Origin: Ferruginibacter paludis
Lineage (GTDB): Bacteria; Bacteroidota; Bacteroidia; Chitinophagales; Chitinophagaceae
Length of the DNA: 64,000 nucleotides
Direction of reading: 5' to 3'
Assembly: GCF_030409685.1 (NCBI RefSeq)
Contig: NZ_JAUFQJ010000024.1
Location: 62,001-126,000 of the forward strand
Shown: piece after piece, positions 43,026 to 52,805 of the stretch
Numbering within the stretch: the first letter of the stretch is position 1
How the letters are laid out: each line of letters opens with the position of its first letter
Translations under genes and position numbers: made by a program
The notes under the pieces: model-generated
Database searches by the model: none
Seen by the model: the letters and a program-made list of their open reading frames with translations, nothing else
Told to the model about the DNA's origin: nothing

Positions 43026-44276
43026 TTAATTTACAGCAAAAGGAGTGCTTTCAACTTTTTCCTGTTTTATAAGCATCTTATACAATCCCACATAATCGCT
43101 ATACCGTTCCTCTTTATTGAAAAAGTTGACGGCCCTGTTTCTGCATGCAGCTGAATAAAAGCCTTCCCCATTTTCTAAAATCTGTTGCAGCTTTTCATTA
43201 ACCAATTGAATATTTCCCTTTTCAATTACAATACCTGACCTTTCGTCAATTGCTTCCGGACTCCCGCCAGTATCGTAAGTTATCACGGGAGTTCCGCAGG
43301 CCAGAGCTTCCACATTGGTTGTTGGAAAATTATCTACCCAGGTAGGATTTATAAACACACTGGCCATGTTATAGAGAACAACCAATTCATTTAGATTTTC
43401 TGTTCTTTGTATTCCGATAATATTGGCAGGCAGTTCTTTTATTAAATCCTGGGTGAGACCTACCAATATGATTATAACTTCGGGTGATAGCAATGCTGCC
43501 AATAGTTTAAAATCTGCCAGCCCTTTTCGCCGATCCCAAATACTGGCTACACCTAAAACCACCTTTTTATTTCCAATGCCTAATTTTTCCCGATACTGCT
43601 CTACCCCGTTTGTACCTGGAATAAATTGCTCTATATCAACCCCATTATGAATTACCTGAACCGGATATGATTTCAAAAATGACTCTTTTACCAAATCCTT
43701 TAACCAATTGCTGGGTGTCACCAGCACCATATTTTGCAGGCCAGTGAATAATTCTTTTTTTTTGAGATAGTTGTTGTAAGAATTATCTACAAAAAAACTC
43801 TCAGGATAACGATTGAATAATGGACAATGATGACACTGGCTTTTCCATTTTTCACAGCTAACAGTTGTGAAATAACTACAGTGACCAGTAAAAGGCCAGC
43901 AATCATGCAGTGTCCAAACTACCGGAATATTGATTTCTTTTAAAAAATTAAACAACACCTTAATATTAATATAGTAGCCATGTATGTTGTGAAGGTGGAC
44001 GATATCCGGTTGAATCTTTTTAATTTCATTTACTAATTTTTTTGTTGCCGAAGTTGAACCGAAACCATGTTTATCCAATAACCTGGTTTTTAACCCGTGT
44101 AACTGAGCATCCAGTTTAGTACCTACTCGTATCGTTTTAGACGCACTTTGCTGATTTCCTCTACCGAAGGCAATAACACTTTCTTCGCCTCGGGACCTCA
44201 ACAATATCCCGATACTTTCAGCAATGCGTCCGGTACTGCCGCTATTAACAATTGTATTTATTTGTAAAACCGTCAT
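43026..44276 (-). CDS. Glycosyltransferase family 4 (WcaC-like)
   Basis: A 416-residue GT-B enzyme. It begins VLQINTIVNSGSTGRIAESIG, has DIVHLHNIHGYYINI and VVWTLHDCWPFTGHCSYF with a cysteine pair (CEKWKSQCHHCP) that recalls WcaC/colanic-acid-type transferases, VIHNGVDIEQF, and the donor motif NPTWVDNFPTTNVEALACGTPVITYDTGGSPEAI. Expected to add a hexose to the lipid-linked repeat. It is 31 bp downstream of the next glycosyltransferase gene. Confidence 0.9.
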   Translation of the reverse strand: MTVLQINTIVNSGSTGRIAESIGILLRSRGEESVIAFGRGNQQSASKTIRVGTKLDAQLHGLKTRLLDKHGFGSTSATKKLVNEIKKIQPDIVHLHNIHGYYINIKVLFNFLKEINIPVVWTLHDCWPFTGHCSYFTTVSCEKWKSQCHHCPLFNRYPESFFVDNSYNNYLKKKELFTGLQNMVLVTPSNWLKDLVKESFLKSYPVQVIHNGVDIEQFIPGTNGVEQYREKLGIGNKKVVLGVASIWDRRKGLADFKLLAALLSPEVIIILVGLTQDLIKELPANIIGIQRTENLNELVVLYNMASVFINPTWVDNFPTTNVEALACGTPVITYDTGGSPEAIDERSGIVIEKGNIQLVNEKLQQILENGEGFYSAACRNRAVNFFNKEERYSDYVGLYKMLIKQEKVESTPFAVN

Positions 44277-44307
44277 TTAAATTAAAGAAACAATACTTTT
44301 TTTTCAA

Positions 44308-45390
44308 TCATAAAACACTTTGCATATGATGCACATTGTAAGAAGGTGCATACATTTGTGCCGTTTCAAATGCCCTCTCTCCAATAGTATAAATTTCAAG
44401 CCTGTTATTTGCGAGTTGGGTTAATATTTTTGCCAACTCGGCTGCATTGTTCTTTTCATAGATGAACCCGTTTATACCAGTAGTAATTCTGCCAGCTGAA
44501 GAAATTACTCCATCAGAAGCAACGACAGTTTTACCGCAGCTCATTGCATCATTGGGAGGAATACCAAATGGTTCATTAAGAGATGCGTGCAGATAAACAT
44601 CACATCGCATTACATGTTGAATGTAAACGTCGTACTCTACCCATTCATAAAAATGTACTTTATTAGCAAATGCACTAATAGAACTTTTATAAAACTCCAA
44701 CTCTGGTCCGGTACCCAATATTGATATCTCAAATTGATTGAGAATATCTCGATTTATTAAATGAAGCATTTTTAAAATTACAGCGTAGCCCTTTCTTTCT
44801 ATAAACCTGTTCGAAATCAATAATCTTATATTAGCGCCGGATTCTACCTGCCGTTTTCTGTCTTCATTGATTTGTTTAACCAACTGCTCCTCAAACTCAG
44901 CACCCAGATATGGAAAATCAATCATTTTTTTTTCACTTATGCCATACTGCTTATTAATTATATTAAAACCATTTTTTCCGGTCACAAAAAGGTAAGTTGC
45001 TATTTTAAGCATGATTGTATTTCGTTGTTTTTTAATCCATCCAATTTCTTCAAGATGAATATCAATCCATAAGGCAAATTTTTTTCGGGTAATTGTTCCC
45101 CAAATAATTAACAACAAATGCATATAAGTATGCCAACCAGTTATAACTGCAAAATCTGCACTTGAAAATTGGGCAAAAATCTTTTTAAGATCCCCGGGCT
45201 TTTTATTAAATATATAATAATGTACTTCATTATCAATGGTGCTCCAGGGATACATTGTAGTGAGCCCCTTATAATACCAAAAATTAACCTTATACCCGGC
45301 CTCCACCATTTTCTTATGCATCAGGATGGAATGAGGCATTGGGATAGCATTATAGAAAAATATATTCCCCTTCACCAGTTTTTCAGACAT
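44308..45390 (-). CDS. Glycosyltransferase (GT4-like)
   Basis: A 360-residue GT-B enzyme. The C-terminal donor half is visible: LLISNRFIERKGYAVILKML, FEISILGTGPELEFY, and VYLHASLNEPFGIPPNDAMSCGKTVVASDGVISSAGRITTGINGFIYEKNN, where the conserved glutamate-x7-glutamate is replaced by a N-E...N-D version. It is one base from the next upstream gene and belongs to the same operon. Sugar specificity unknown. Confidence 0.87.
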   Translation of the reverse strand: MSEKLVKGNIFFYNAIPMPHSILMHKKMVEAGYKVNFWYYKGLTTMYPWSTIDNEVHYYIFNKKPGDLKKIFAQFSSADFAVITGWHTYMHLLLIIWGTITRKKFALWIDIHLEEIGWIKKQRNTIMLKIATYLFVTGKNGFNIINKQYGISEKKMIDFPYLGAEFEEQLVKQINEDRKRQVESGANIRLLISNRFIERKGYAVILKMLHLINRDILNQFEISILGTGPELEFYKSSISAFANKVHFYEWVEYDVYIQHVMRCDVYLHASLNEPFGIPPNDAMSCGKTVVASDGVISSAGRITTGINGFIYEKNNAAELAKILTQLANNRLEIYTIGERAFETAQMYAPSYNVHHMQSVL

Positions 45391-45391
45391 A

Positions 45392-46474
45392 TTAATTTTC
45401 TTTTACTGCTATTAAATCCAGGTAACGTTTGCCAATTTTTTCAAGACTATTTTTTACTGTTATTTTATAAGCTTCTTCCATAAATACTGTGCGTAGCATT
45501 TCATCATTCATTAAAACGCTTAATTTTTCGGCAAAGGCGTTTATATCCTTTGGCGTAATCAAAAACCCGCTTTTCCCATCCTCAATAATATCTGCCGGAC
45601 CTGCATCACAGTTAAAGCTGATACAGGCAAGTGGTGTAGCCATTGCCTCCATCAGTGCATTGGGAAACCCCTCGGACAATGAAGTGAAAGCAAAAATTTT
45701 ACTTTCCTGAAGGCATTGATTTACATCATTTTTGGCTCCTGTAAAAACAACATTTTCTTCAATTGCCAACGAAACGGCAAGTTGTTTTAAGTTACTGCTT
45801 TCTGGCCCATCTCCAACAATCATTAACTTCCAGTCAGCATTTTTTATTAATGCGAATGCTCTTAATAAATAATCAAACCCTTTGCTTTTTATCAACCTGC
45901 CTACAGATACAATTTGATTTTTTTTTGCTACCCGGAGCGTTGGCAATGGCCTGATATAATTAGGTATAACTATAATGGCATTGGTACTAAATTGCCGGTC
46001 GAGTATGTATGCAGCAAAATTTGTTTGTGCTATAATTCCCTTGAGTCTTCTGTATAAAATTTTACGGATGATTAAAGGCACAGAAAATGACTCAATTAAT
46101 TTTGTATATAAGGGGTTACACCGGATAGTTAAATACATAGGATAATTTAAACCTACCGTAGCAGCCAATAAAAAAGAAGGAGACGATGCATTAAAAATAA
46201 CACCAGGATCAACCATTTTTAGTGATTTCCTGATATACCTGATCAACCGTGTCATATGCACTAACTTACCTTTAACAGACCTTTGCATCTTAAAATCGGG
46301 CTCTATTAAATTAATATCGGAACTTAACTTAAAGCAAACAGGCGCTTTAGACAAAAGAATAATACTCACCTGGCAGTCATTTTCAGCAAGAAAATTTGCA
46401 AGATCTGCAGTATGGCGTTGAGCCCCACCTATATCAAGTGCCAGATTAATTAAACATACTTTATTATCTTTCAT
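45392..46474 (-). CDS. Glycosyltransferase family 4
   Basis: A 360-residue GT-B enzyme. Landmarks: VCLINLALDIGGAQRHTADLA (acceptor glycine loop), QIVSVGRLIKSKGFDYLLRAFALI, KLMIVGDGPESSNLKQLA and FTSLSEGFPNALMEAMATPLACISFNCDAGPADIIEDGKSGFLI with the EGFPNALMEA E-x7-E element. The ATG at 46474 (MKDNKVCL) is chosen; the frame is open to 46501. It begins a three-gene glycosyltransferase run with tiny gaps. Confidence 0.9.
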   Translation of the reverse strand: MKDNKVCLINLALDIGGAQRHTADLANFLAENDCQVSIILLSKAPVCFKLSSDINLIEPDFKMQRSVKGKLVHMTRLIRYIRKSLKMVDPGVIFNASSPSFLLAATVGLNYPMYLTIRCNPLYTKLIESFSVPLIIRKILYRRLKGIIAQTNFAAYILDRQFSTNAIIVIPNYIRPLPTLRVAKKNQIVSVGRLIKSKGFDYLLRAFALIKNADWKLMIVGDGPESSNLKQLAVSLAIEENVVFTGAKNDVNQCLQESKIFAFTSLSEGFPNALMEAMATPLACISFNCDAGPADIIEDGKSGFLITPKDINAFAEKLSVLMNDEMLRTVFMEEAYKITVKNSLEKIGKRYLDLIAVKEN

Positions 46475-46639
46475 CAGAAAGTGTGCATATATAAAATTCA
46501 AGTTGTTTAGCTTCTTTAAAAATCAGCTAAAACCGGATTAGAAAAATAAACAGGTAACTATCTATAGGTTTCCATTTTAGCCAAATAACTCCTCTGCTTA
46601 GATCCATCAACCCTAAGTAAAAAGTTATAATAAAGTAAC

Positions 46640-47434
46640 TTATTTCCTTGTGAACAAATAAGAAGTAGTTACTATGTCTGCTATTGAAAAGCCCTCCGAT
46701 TGTATTCTTTCAATAATAGCATTTTTGCTCGTTTCATCATACATCCAGGGATGAAGTTCAATCATAATGATTCTAACGGTAGCTGGGAAATTTGGCTGGC
46801 TATCTATTAAAATTGTCTCTGTGCCTTCAATATCAAATACCAACACGGTTGGCTTGATATTAAAGTTTGTACAGATTTTACCAATGTCCCAAATTTCATT
46901 TTTCTCATTTGAAGAATTATCTGCCTCCGCATCACTATAAGAAACAACACCTCCGAGACTGCCACCATATTCAGAAAATTTATCAACCTTTAGCTTCTTA
47001 TTAACTGAAAAAACCGGGAACCCAAAACCTGTTAGTATTTCGATATTCCCTTTAGGTTGCAACCATTTTTTTGAAATATCAGTTATTCTTTTTGAAGCTT
47101 CAACAGATATTATCTTTCCTTGTGGTCCAACATATTTTGAAATTATTGCAGTAAGTATTCCAATTGACCCTCCCATTTCTATAACAATATCTGAAGATTT
47201 TAACTGATTAGAAATCAATTGTCTTTCAGGCAGTTCATATTCGTTTCTTATTAATCCCCTTTTTGTTCCAAACGAAAAGGGCATATTTCTTATTGGAATA
47301 GCAACATTATCCATAATAATTTGTTTGGGCCACACAAATTCCGGCACAAAGTTTCTTAGGAAAATCCTACGCATTGTGAAATACAAATTCCTTAGCTGTG
47401 GCATGAAATACTTATTTAAAATAAAGAATTTCAA
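46640..47434 (-). CDS. FkbM family methyltransferase
   Basis: A 264-residue SAM-dependent methyltransferase of the FkbM type. The block SSDIVIEMGGSIGILTAIISKYVGPQGKIISVEASKRI corresponds to the SAM loop, and PTVLVFDIEGTETILI to the conserved D-x-E-G-x-E/metal motif. Such enzymes often O-methylate sugars in surface polysaccharides. It is 138 bp upstream of the glycosyltransferase run and 90 bp downstream of the SGNH gene. Several internal Met codons make the exact start uncertain. Confidence 0.88.
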   Translation of the reverse strand: MKFFILNKYFMPQLRNLYFTMRRIFLRNFVPEFVWPKQIIMDNVAIPIRNMPFSFGTKRGLIRNEYELPERQLISNQLKSSDIVIEMGGSIGILTAIISKYVGPQGKIISVEASKRITDISKKWLQPKGNIEILTGFGFPVFSVNKKLKVDKFSEYGGSLGGVVSYSDAEADNSSNEKNEIWDIGKICTNFNIKPTVLVFDIEGTETILIDSQPNFPATVRIIMIELHPWMYDETSKNAIIERIQSEGFSIADIVTTSYLFTRK

Positions 47435-47524
47435 TTATTTTGAAATTGTCAAAACAATCAAATGTTAAATGAGGCGTTTTGGGTTATAATTGAAAGACAA
47501 ATTATAGTTGAAGAATTTATAGAT

Positions 47525-48409
47525 TCAATGTGATAATATCCTTACCACTTCATCTGTAATTTTTATGGATCCATTGTAATTCAGGTGATCCCTGCTAAGC
47601 CAGTCTTTTTTAGATTCCAATAATGTATCACACTTGCTTACATTATTGAGGTTGTGGATGAATAAATTGCAGGCCGTGTTGCCTACCAGTTTATTTACTT
47701 CCAGGTCAGCACAATTGTTTTGTACATCTTTCCAGCATGGCATTTCAAACACTTCCATTTGTATGCCTTTTTCCCGGCAAAGTGCAGCCATTTGCCACAT
47801 ATACTCATAGCCTGTACTGTTGTAGAAACGATTATCATGGCACACTATGGAATCATTTTTTCTTACCGTAAAATCCGTAACCATTCTCTTTATTTGCAGC
47901 TGACCATTAATAACCTTTGCTGAGCGGTGATTGAATGAGAGCAATTTTTTAATGTTTTCAACAAAGGTCCACCTGAACCGGAAGAGCGGCATATCTGTTA
48001 AGCCACCAATATGAAAAGAATCAATATAATAGTATTCAATAATTGGATTGACATCATTCGCCTTTACATAATTTGTGTGTGCACTACTTAAAAACAACAA
48101 AACTTTTGAGGGCCTGGCATTGTGTTGAAGGTAATAAGATAACTGAACATAATTGGTTTGCAGGGAAGCCCCGCCAACTGAAAAATTATAGGCCGAACCA
48201 AATTTTTCGGATAATATTTCAGGATTGATTCCGTCCATTCCAGTGCTATTGCCAAATACGATTACGTTAAGCTGTTTATCTTTAAAATTATGCGCCTCCT
48301 TTGTTTTTTTAAATTCCCAATCGACCCGGGGCAAAACAAACAGGTAAAGTAAATTGGCCAGTAAAAAAGCCAGTAAAAGTGCTATGAAGAATTGAAAGAA
48401 TTTTTTCAT
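47525..48409 (-). CDS. SGNH-fold membrane-anchored protein, MBOAT partner
   Basis: A 294-residue protein with an N-terminal membrane helix (FFQFFIALLLAFLLANLLYLFVLP) and an exported domain of SGNH hydrolase type. Block I is VIVFGNSTGMDGINP with the putative nucleophile S55, and block V is WLSRDHLNYNGS with Asp and His near residues 277-278. Proteins of this DltD/AlgJ-like kind work with MBOAT acyltransferases, receiving an acyl group and placing it on the polysaccharide. Its ATG overlaps the MBOAT stop by one base. Confidence 0.82.
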   Translation of the reverse strand: MKKFFQFFIALLLAFLLANLLYLFVLPRVDWEFKKTKEAHNFKDKQLNVIVFGNSTGMDGINPEILSEKFGSAYNFSVGGASLQTNYVQLSYYLQHNARPSKVLLFLSSAHTNYVKANDVNPIIEYYYIDSFHIGGLTDMPLFRFRWTFVENIKKLLSFNHRSAKVINGQLQIKRMVTDFTVRKNDSIVCHDNRFYNSTGYEYMWQMAALCREKGIQMEVFEMPCWKDVQNNCADLEVNKLVGNTACNLFIHNLNNVSKCDTLLESKKDWLSRDHLNYNGSIKITDEVVRILSH

Positions 48410-49848
48410 TAAAACTGAAAGTAAATAAAGCTTTGTTGTGAAAATTGACCCAGTAGTGTAATTAGAATTAACAACCCCAACGATAAAGCAAATTGTTTAA
48501 GAACAGTTGTCTTTAAAAGATGATTCTTCCTGTATAAAAAATAAGTGCTTACGGTAAAAAAAACAGCAAATGAAAGTGAGTAACTTATTACATCCGAATT
48601 TTCCAAAGCGAGTGTTTTCCCTTTTACATTATGTACAATGTTATTTAGATAATGACCAGCCTGCGCAAGTGTAGCTGCCCTGAAAAATATCCAGGCAATT
48701 GTAACCAGGAGAAAAGTAATTACCATTTGAAAAATATCCAACACTGATGGGACTACCTTATTACGGTGCACAATGTCTTCCTTGTATTTTCTGTTAGACC
48801 CCAAAACAAATGAGGGTATAAAAAGTAACGCATGAATACCGCCCCAAATCAAAAATGTCCAGTTGGCACCATGCCAAAAACCACTTACTAAAAATATGAT
48901 GAATACATTTCTAATGCTCAATAACCTGCTAGCTTTTGAACCACCCAATGGGATATATAAATAATCCCTGAACCAGGTTGATAAAGATATGTGCCACCTT
49001 CTCCAAAACTCAGCAATATTCCTGGAGAGGTAAGGAAAATTAAAATTCTGTATAAGATCAATACCTAATAATTTAGAGGTACCAATCGCTATATCTGAAT
49101 AACCACTAAAATCACAATAAATCTGGAATGAAAATGCAATTGCTCCAATGATTAAAGCAACACTGCCGTAGGAAGCAGCATCATCAAATACTTTATTTAC
49201 TATAATTGCCATCGTATCCGCTATCACCACTTTTTTAAAAAAACCCCATATCATCTGCTCAATTCCGCTGATGGCATTTTTGCTATTGAATGTTCTTTTT
49301 TGTTTTATCTGGGGCAGCAGGTGCGTTGCCCGCTCAATGGGACCAGCCACCAGCAATGGAAAATAGCTTACAAATAAAGAATAATCAACAAAATTCCGTT
49401 CTGCCTTTATTTTTCTGTTATAAATATCAATTACATAAGATAACCCATGAAAGGTATAAAATGAAATGCCCACCGGTAGTATCACTTTTATTGTCCAGAC
49501 ATTAACACTTACCCCCAGGTATGAAAGTCCTTCTACGAATGAGCCTATAAAAAAGTTGTAGTATTTAAATACGCCTAAAAAACCAAGGTTTATGATAACA
49601 CTTAACCAAAACCAAAAGCTTCTTTTTTTTTGATTTTCGCTTTCATCCATTTTTATCCCGGTATAATAATCGAGCCCGGTTGAAAAAATAAGCAGGAAAA
49701 GAAAACGATAGTCCCAGCAGGCATAGAAAAAATAACTTGCCGCCAGCAAAAGTATATTCTGCCATTTTAAATTCCCTTTGGTTACAAACCAATAGAAAAA
49801 AAATACAATGGGAAAAAAAATAAGAAAACTTACAGAATTAAATAGCAT
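48409..49848 (-). CDS. MBOAT-family O-acyltransferase (AlgI-like)
   Basis: A 479-residue polytopic membrane enzyme with ten or more helices. Family marks are the start MLFNSVSFLIFFPIVFFFYW, PVGISFYTFHGLSYVIDIY, FWRRWHISLSTWFRDYLYIPLGGS and VSGFWHGANWTFLIWGGIHALL with the two conserved histidines. AlgI-type enzymes pass acetyl groups through the membrane for O-acetylation of exopolysaccharide. The following gene encodes the SGNH partner, so the two make an O-acetylation module. It is 21 bp after the ATP-grasp gene. Confidence 0.95.
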   Translation of the reverse strand: MLFNSVSFLIFFPIVFFFYWFVTKGNLKWQNILLLAASYFFYACWDYRFLFLLIFSTGLDYYTGIKMDESENQKKRSFWFWLSVIINLGFLGVFKYYNFFIGSFVEGLSYLGVSVNVWTIKVILPVGISFYTFHGLSYVIDIYNRKIKAERNFVDYSLFVSYFPLLVAGPIERATHLLPQIKQKRTFNSKNAISGIEQMIWGFFKKVVIADTMAIIVNKVFDDAASYGSVALIIGAIAFSFQIYCDFSGYSDIAIGTSKLLGIDLIQNFNFPYLSRNIAEFWRRWHISLSTWFRDYLYIPLGGSKASRLLSIRNVFIIFLVSGFWHGANWTFLIWGGIHALLFIPSFVLGSNRKYKEDIVHRNKVVPSVLDIFQMVITFLLVTIAWIFFRAATLAQAGHYLNNIVHNVKGKTLALENSDVISYSLSFAVFFTVSTYFLYRKNHLLKTTVLKQFALSLGLLILITLLGQFSQQSFIYFQF

Positions 49849-49869
49849 TATCGGGAATATATAAGGGTA

Positions 49870-50886
49870 TTAATTATTTTTTTCGTCTAACATCATATCC
49901 ACCATCCAGTTTTGCGGAACAAATTGCCCTTCATGCCAGTTCAACTCTTTATCCCAGTATCCTTCACAGGGGTCATAAAATTCAATAGCAAAACCATAAC
50001 TTATTTCTAAAATTAAAGGTCTGCCATTTTTATATACAAAGTCATAGGCAACGCATTGCGCATTTAAACGGGAAGAAATATTCATCGCAAGTTTAACGGA
50101 TCCCAGATCAAATAGATTCTTATCATACAATGCAACTCCGCTGCCTGAAGCCCTAAAATCGTTCTTTCTCACCACTCTTTTTACGGCAAAAGCTTTTCCA
50201 TCTATTACTATGATTCTAATATCACTATCGTTGTTTTCAATAAAATCCTGAAAATAGATATAGCCCCTTTCTCTTCCTGCAATTTTATCGAATGCAGGTT
50301 TGTAAAAAATACGGGCCACTCCTTTACAAAGGTCAATAAATGATGTTTTGCCATTCCTGTATTTCCGAAGCCGCTCTTTAAAATTGGACCAACCCTGGTA
50401 TTGACCAAAGCCCCTTCCAAAAGATTTGTTCACCAATCTTATTGCCTCCCTTTTTGAATTAACCAACCGTACATTTACAGAACCTGCTCCTCCTCTCAAT
50501 TTAAATACTTTGGGAAAGCTGGTATTATTTATCCATTCTATCGCCTCCTTTTTTGAGTAAAAAACATATGTTGCGACAAAAGGCACCCCTAAGGCTTCCA
50601 GCAAGTATTTCTGTCCTACTTTGTCATCAAAATGCCAGGCACTACTAAAGCCCGGAAAGACTTTTTTCCCTGAGATGGCCACTGAATACATCAATTGCTT
50701 TGCAAATAATACTGACCTGGCACCTGCATGATGAAAATGCCACATCAAAGCGGTACAGTCTTCTAGCTGCTGTATTATATCGGTTTTATAACAATCAACA
50801 ATTTTATAGGGAATGCCATTTTTTTCGCAATAAGCAATCCAACGTACGCTGAAAGTTCCTTTAGTGTGGTGTATCGCTATTTTCAT
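49870..50886 (-). CDS. ATP-grasp family ligase-like protein
   Basis: A 338-residue protein with ATP-grasp features of the RimK type: a Rossmann-like N-terminus (MKIAIHHTKGTFSVRWIAYC), a lysine-rich lid (FPKVFKLRGGAGSVNVRLV), an oxyanion part YIYFQDFIENNDSDIRIIVIDGKAFAVKRVVRKNDF, and a metal site with CVAYDFVYKNGRPLILEISYGFAIEFYDP (E and N/Y in place of the usual E-x-N). A basic insertion is present at about 190-225. It may join an amino acid or amine to a sugar acid. It overlaps the AsnB-like gene by 4 bp, so the two may act in sequence. Confidence 0.83.
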   Translation of the reverse strand: MKIAIHHTKGTFSVRWIAYCEKNGIPYKIVDCYKTDIIQQLEDCTALMWHFHHAGARSVLFAKQLMYSVAISGKKVFPGFSSAWHFDDKVGQKYLLEALGVPFVATYVFYSKKEAIEWINNTSFPKVFKLRGGAGSVNVRLVNSKREAIRLVNKSFGRGFGQYQGWSNFKERLRKYRNGKTSFIDLCKGVARIFYKPAFDKIAGRERGYIYFQDFIENNDSDIRIIVIDGKAFAVKRVVRKNDFRASGSGVALYDKNLFDLGSVKLAMNISSRLNAQCVAYDFVYKNGRPLILEISYGFAIEFYDPCEGYWDKELNWHEGQFVPQNWMVDMMLDEKNN

Positions 50887-52793
50887 CTATCAATAAATTG
50901 TTTCATCCAAATTTCAAGGCCTGTTACCACCCACAATGCATCCAACTCCGCTACACTGATCTGTTCAAGATTATTAATCCAGGCTGCTATTTTATTACTA
51001 TTCAGCAAATTTCTTTTTTCAATCCCCGGTAAAATTTCCTCCCGTAAATAACTATTAAAAGCTGGTTTTGCCAAAAACTCACGCAAAGGAATTCCGAAAC
51101 CCATTTTATTTCTAAAAGCGAACTCATCGCCAAATACATTACCACACATTTTTTTCAAAATATACTTCTCTGTGTTGTTACTTTCTGCAGCCTTTCGTTT
51201 TATTAAGTAGTTGGTCGGTATTGTAAATGAATGGTCAACCACCCGATTATCAAGAAAGGGTACCCGGTTCTCGATAGAATGCGCCATTGACATTTTATCC
51301 TGCCGGGTTAAGAGATCGGGCAGGTAGGTAGCCATATCATATTTAACCTGTTTGTCAAATACAGAGCCAGTCAGTTCATCAAATACTGCTTTTCTTTGGC
51401 ATGTTGCATTGGCATATCTAAAATCAGGCTTTAATGAAAGGGCCATTTGTTCCGTCATTGTGGCAACGCCCAAATTGGCTCTTGTAAAGGGGTCAGTATA
51501 TTGCCTTAAAAACTTGAACGGGTTGTTGACGGATTGTTTTAATCCAGAGAAGAATTTCTTGTTGGCATAGGGATACATCACAGCATAAAAACGGGCATAG
51601 CCCCCAAATACTTCATCTGCTCCTTCGCCGCTTAATAAAACGGTAACATACTCCTTTGCTTTTTGTGCAAGTAAATATATACCGATGGTATTCGGATGAT
51701 TGATAGGTTCTTCCAGGTGCCAGGTTGCCTGCCTGATGCTGTCCTGATAAAATTCTGACTGCAGTGGGAACTGGTGTGAAATAATTCCCAGCTGATTAGC
51801 CACTTTATCAATAAAGGGTTTTTCGTTAAATCTTTTGTCGTCGAAAACAATGGATACACTTTCTAACAAATTATCCTGCTTTATGTCTTTTGCCAGCCAG
51901 GTCACCAATGAGGAGTCAACCCCACCGGATAACTGGCAACCTAATTTCACATCGCTCATTAATTGCGATTGTACACTCTTTTCAAGAACATCATGCAGTT
52001 TATTAAGTGCTTCCTCAAAGTCGGCCCCCTTTGCTGATTGCCGCTCATAATGGTTGACGTCAAAATATTGAGTAAAAGAAATTCCCTGGCCAGAACTATA
52101 TGTTAAATAATGTCCGGGTGCTATCCGCTGCACATCATTGATCAACGTCTTATTCAGGTTGTTTTTAAATATAAGGTATTCATCCAGCAGCCCAGTATTT
52201 ACAGTAGCATTGAATTGATCCAATGCATAAAAGCTTTTTAATTCAGATGAAAAAGCGAGTACGCCGTTTTTATTATAAAAGTACATGGGCTTAATACCAA
52301 AGCGATCCCTGGTTATATACAGTTTGCCTTCCCTTAAGTCAGCCACCACTATTGCAAACATCCCATTCAGTCTTTCCACCATTCCCCTGAAACCATACTT
52401 CAGATAAAGGTATAATACCACTTCTGTATCGGTAGTACTTTTAAATTTACATCCGTCTGCAATCAAAGCTGGCTTCAAATCAAACGCATTGTATATTTCT
52501 CCATTTAGCATTAACAATACATTACCATCCGGTGAACTCATTGGCTGATGTCCATTTGCCGACAAATCTAGTATACTTAGCCTGTTAAAGCCGAGTATGC
52601 CTTCAAATGGGTCATTGATTTCCTGCGTTTGCTGATGGATATACTCCTGCGCTTTTTGATTCTTCAAACTAAAAGCCATAATTCCGGAATCATCCGGCCC
52701 ACGGTGTTTCTGGGCGCCCAACATTTCACGTATTACTGCCGTGTTGGGTATGCACCTGCTATCCGTATTAATATATCCTGTTATTCCGCACAT
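50883..52793 (-). CDS. asnB: Asparagine synthase-type glutamine amidotransferase
   Basis: A 636-residue enzyme with an N-terminal Ntn glutaminase domain (catalytic C2 in MCGITGYI, then RGPDDSG and LLMLNGEIYN) and a C-terminal ATP-pyrophosphatase domain (GCQLSGGVDSSLVTWLA, LLSGEGADEVFGGYARF, RQDKMSMAHSIENRVPFLDN). It either makes asparagine or, as often in polysaccharide loci (WbpS-like), amidates a sugar carboxylate such as a uronic acid. The location between CapA and ATP-grasp genes favours the second, but sequence alone does not decide. Confidence 0.93.
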   Translation of the reverse strand: MCGITGYINTDSRCIPNTAVIREMLGAQKHRGPDDSGIMAFSLKNQKAQEYIHQQTQEINDPFEGILGFNRLSILDLSANGHQPMSSPDGNVLLMLNGEIYNAFDLKPALIADGCKFKSTTDTEVVLYLYLKYGFRGMVERLNGMFAIVVADLREGKLYITRDRFGIKPMYFYNKNGVLAFSSELKSFYALDQFNATVNTGLLDEYLIFKNNLNKTLINDVQRIAPGHYLTYSSGQGISFTQYFDVNHYERQSAKGADFEEALNKLHDVLEKSVQSQLMSDVKLGCQLSGGVDSSLVTWLAKDIKQDNLLESVSIVFDDKRFNEKPFIDKVANQLGIISHQFPLQSEFYQDSIRQATWHLEEPINHPNTIGIYLLAQKAKEYVTVLLSGEGADEVFGGYARFYAVMYPYANKKFFSGLKQSVNNPFKFLRQYTDPFTRANLGVATMTEQMALSLKPDFRYANATCQRKAVFDELTGSVFDKQVKYDMATYLPDLLTRQDKMSMAHSIENRVPFLDNRVVDHSFTIPTNYLIKRKAAESNNTEKYILKKMCGNVFGDEFAFRNKMGFGIPLREFLAKPAFNSYLREEILPGIEKRNLLNSNKIAAWINNLEQISVAELDALWVVTGLEIWMKQFIDR

Positions 52794-52805
52794 GAAAATT
52801 TCTTA

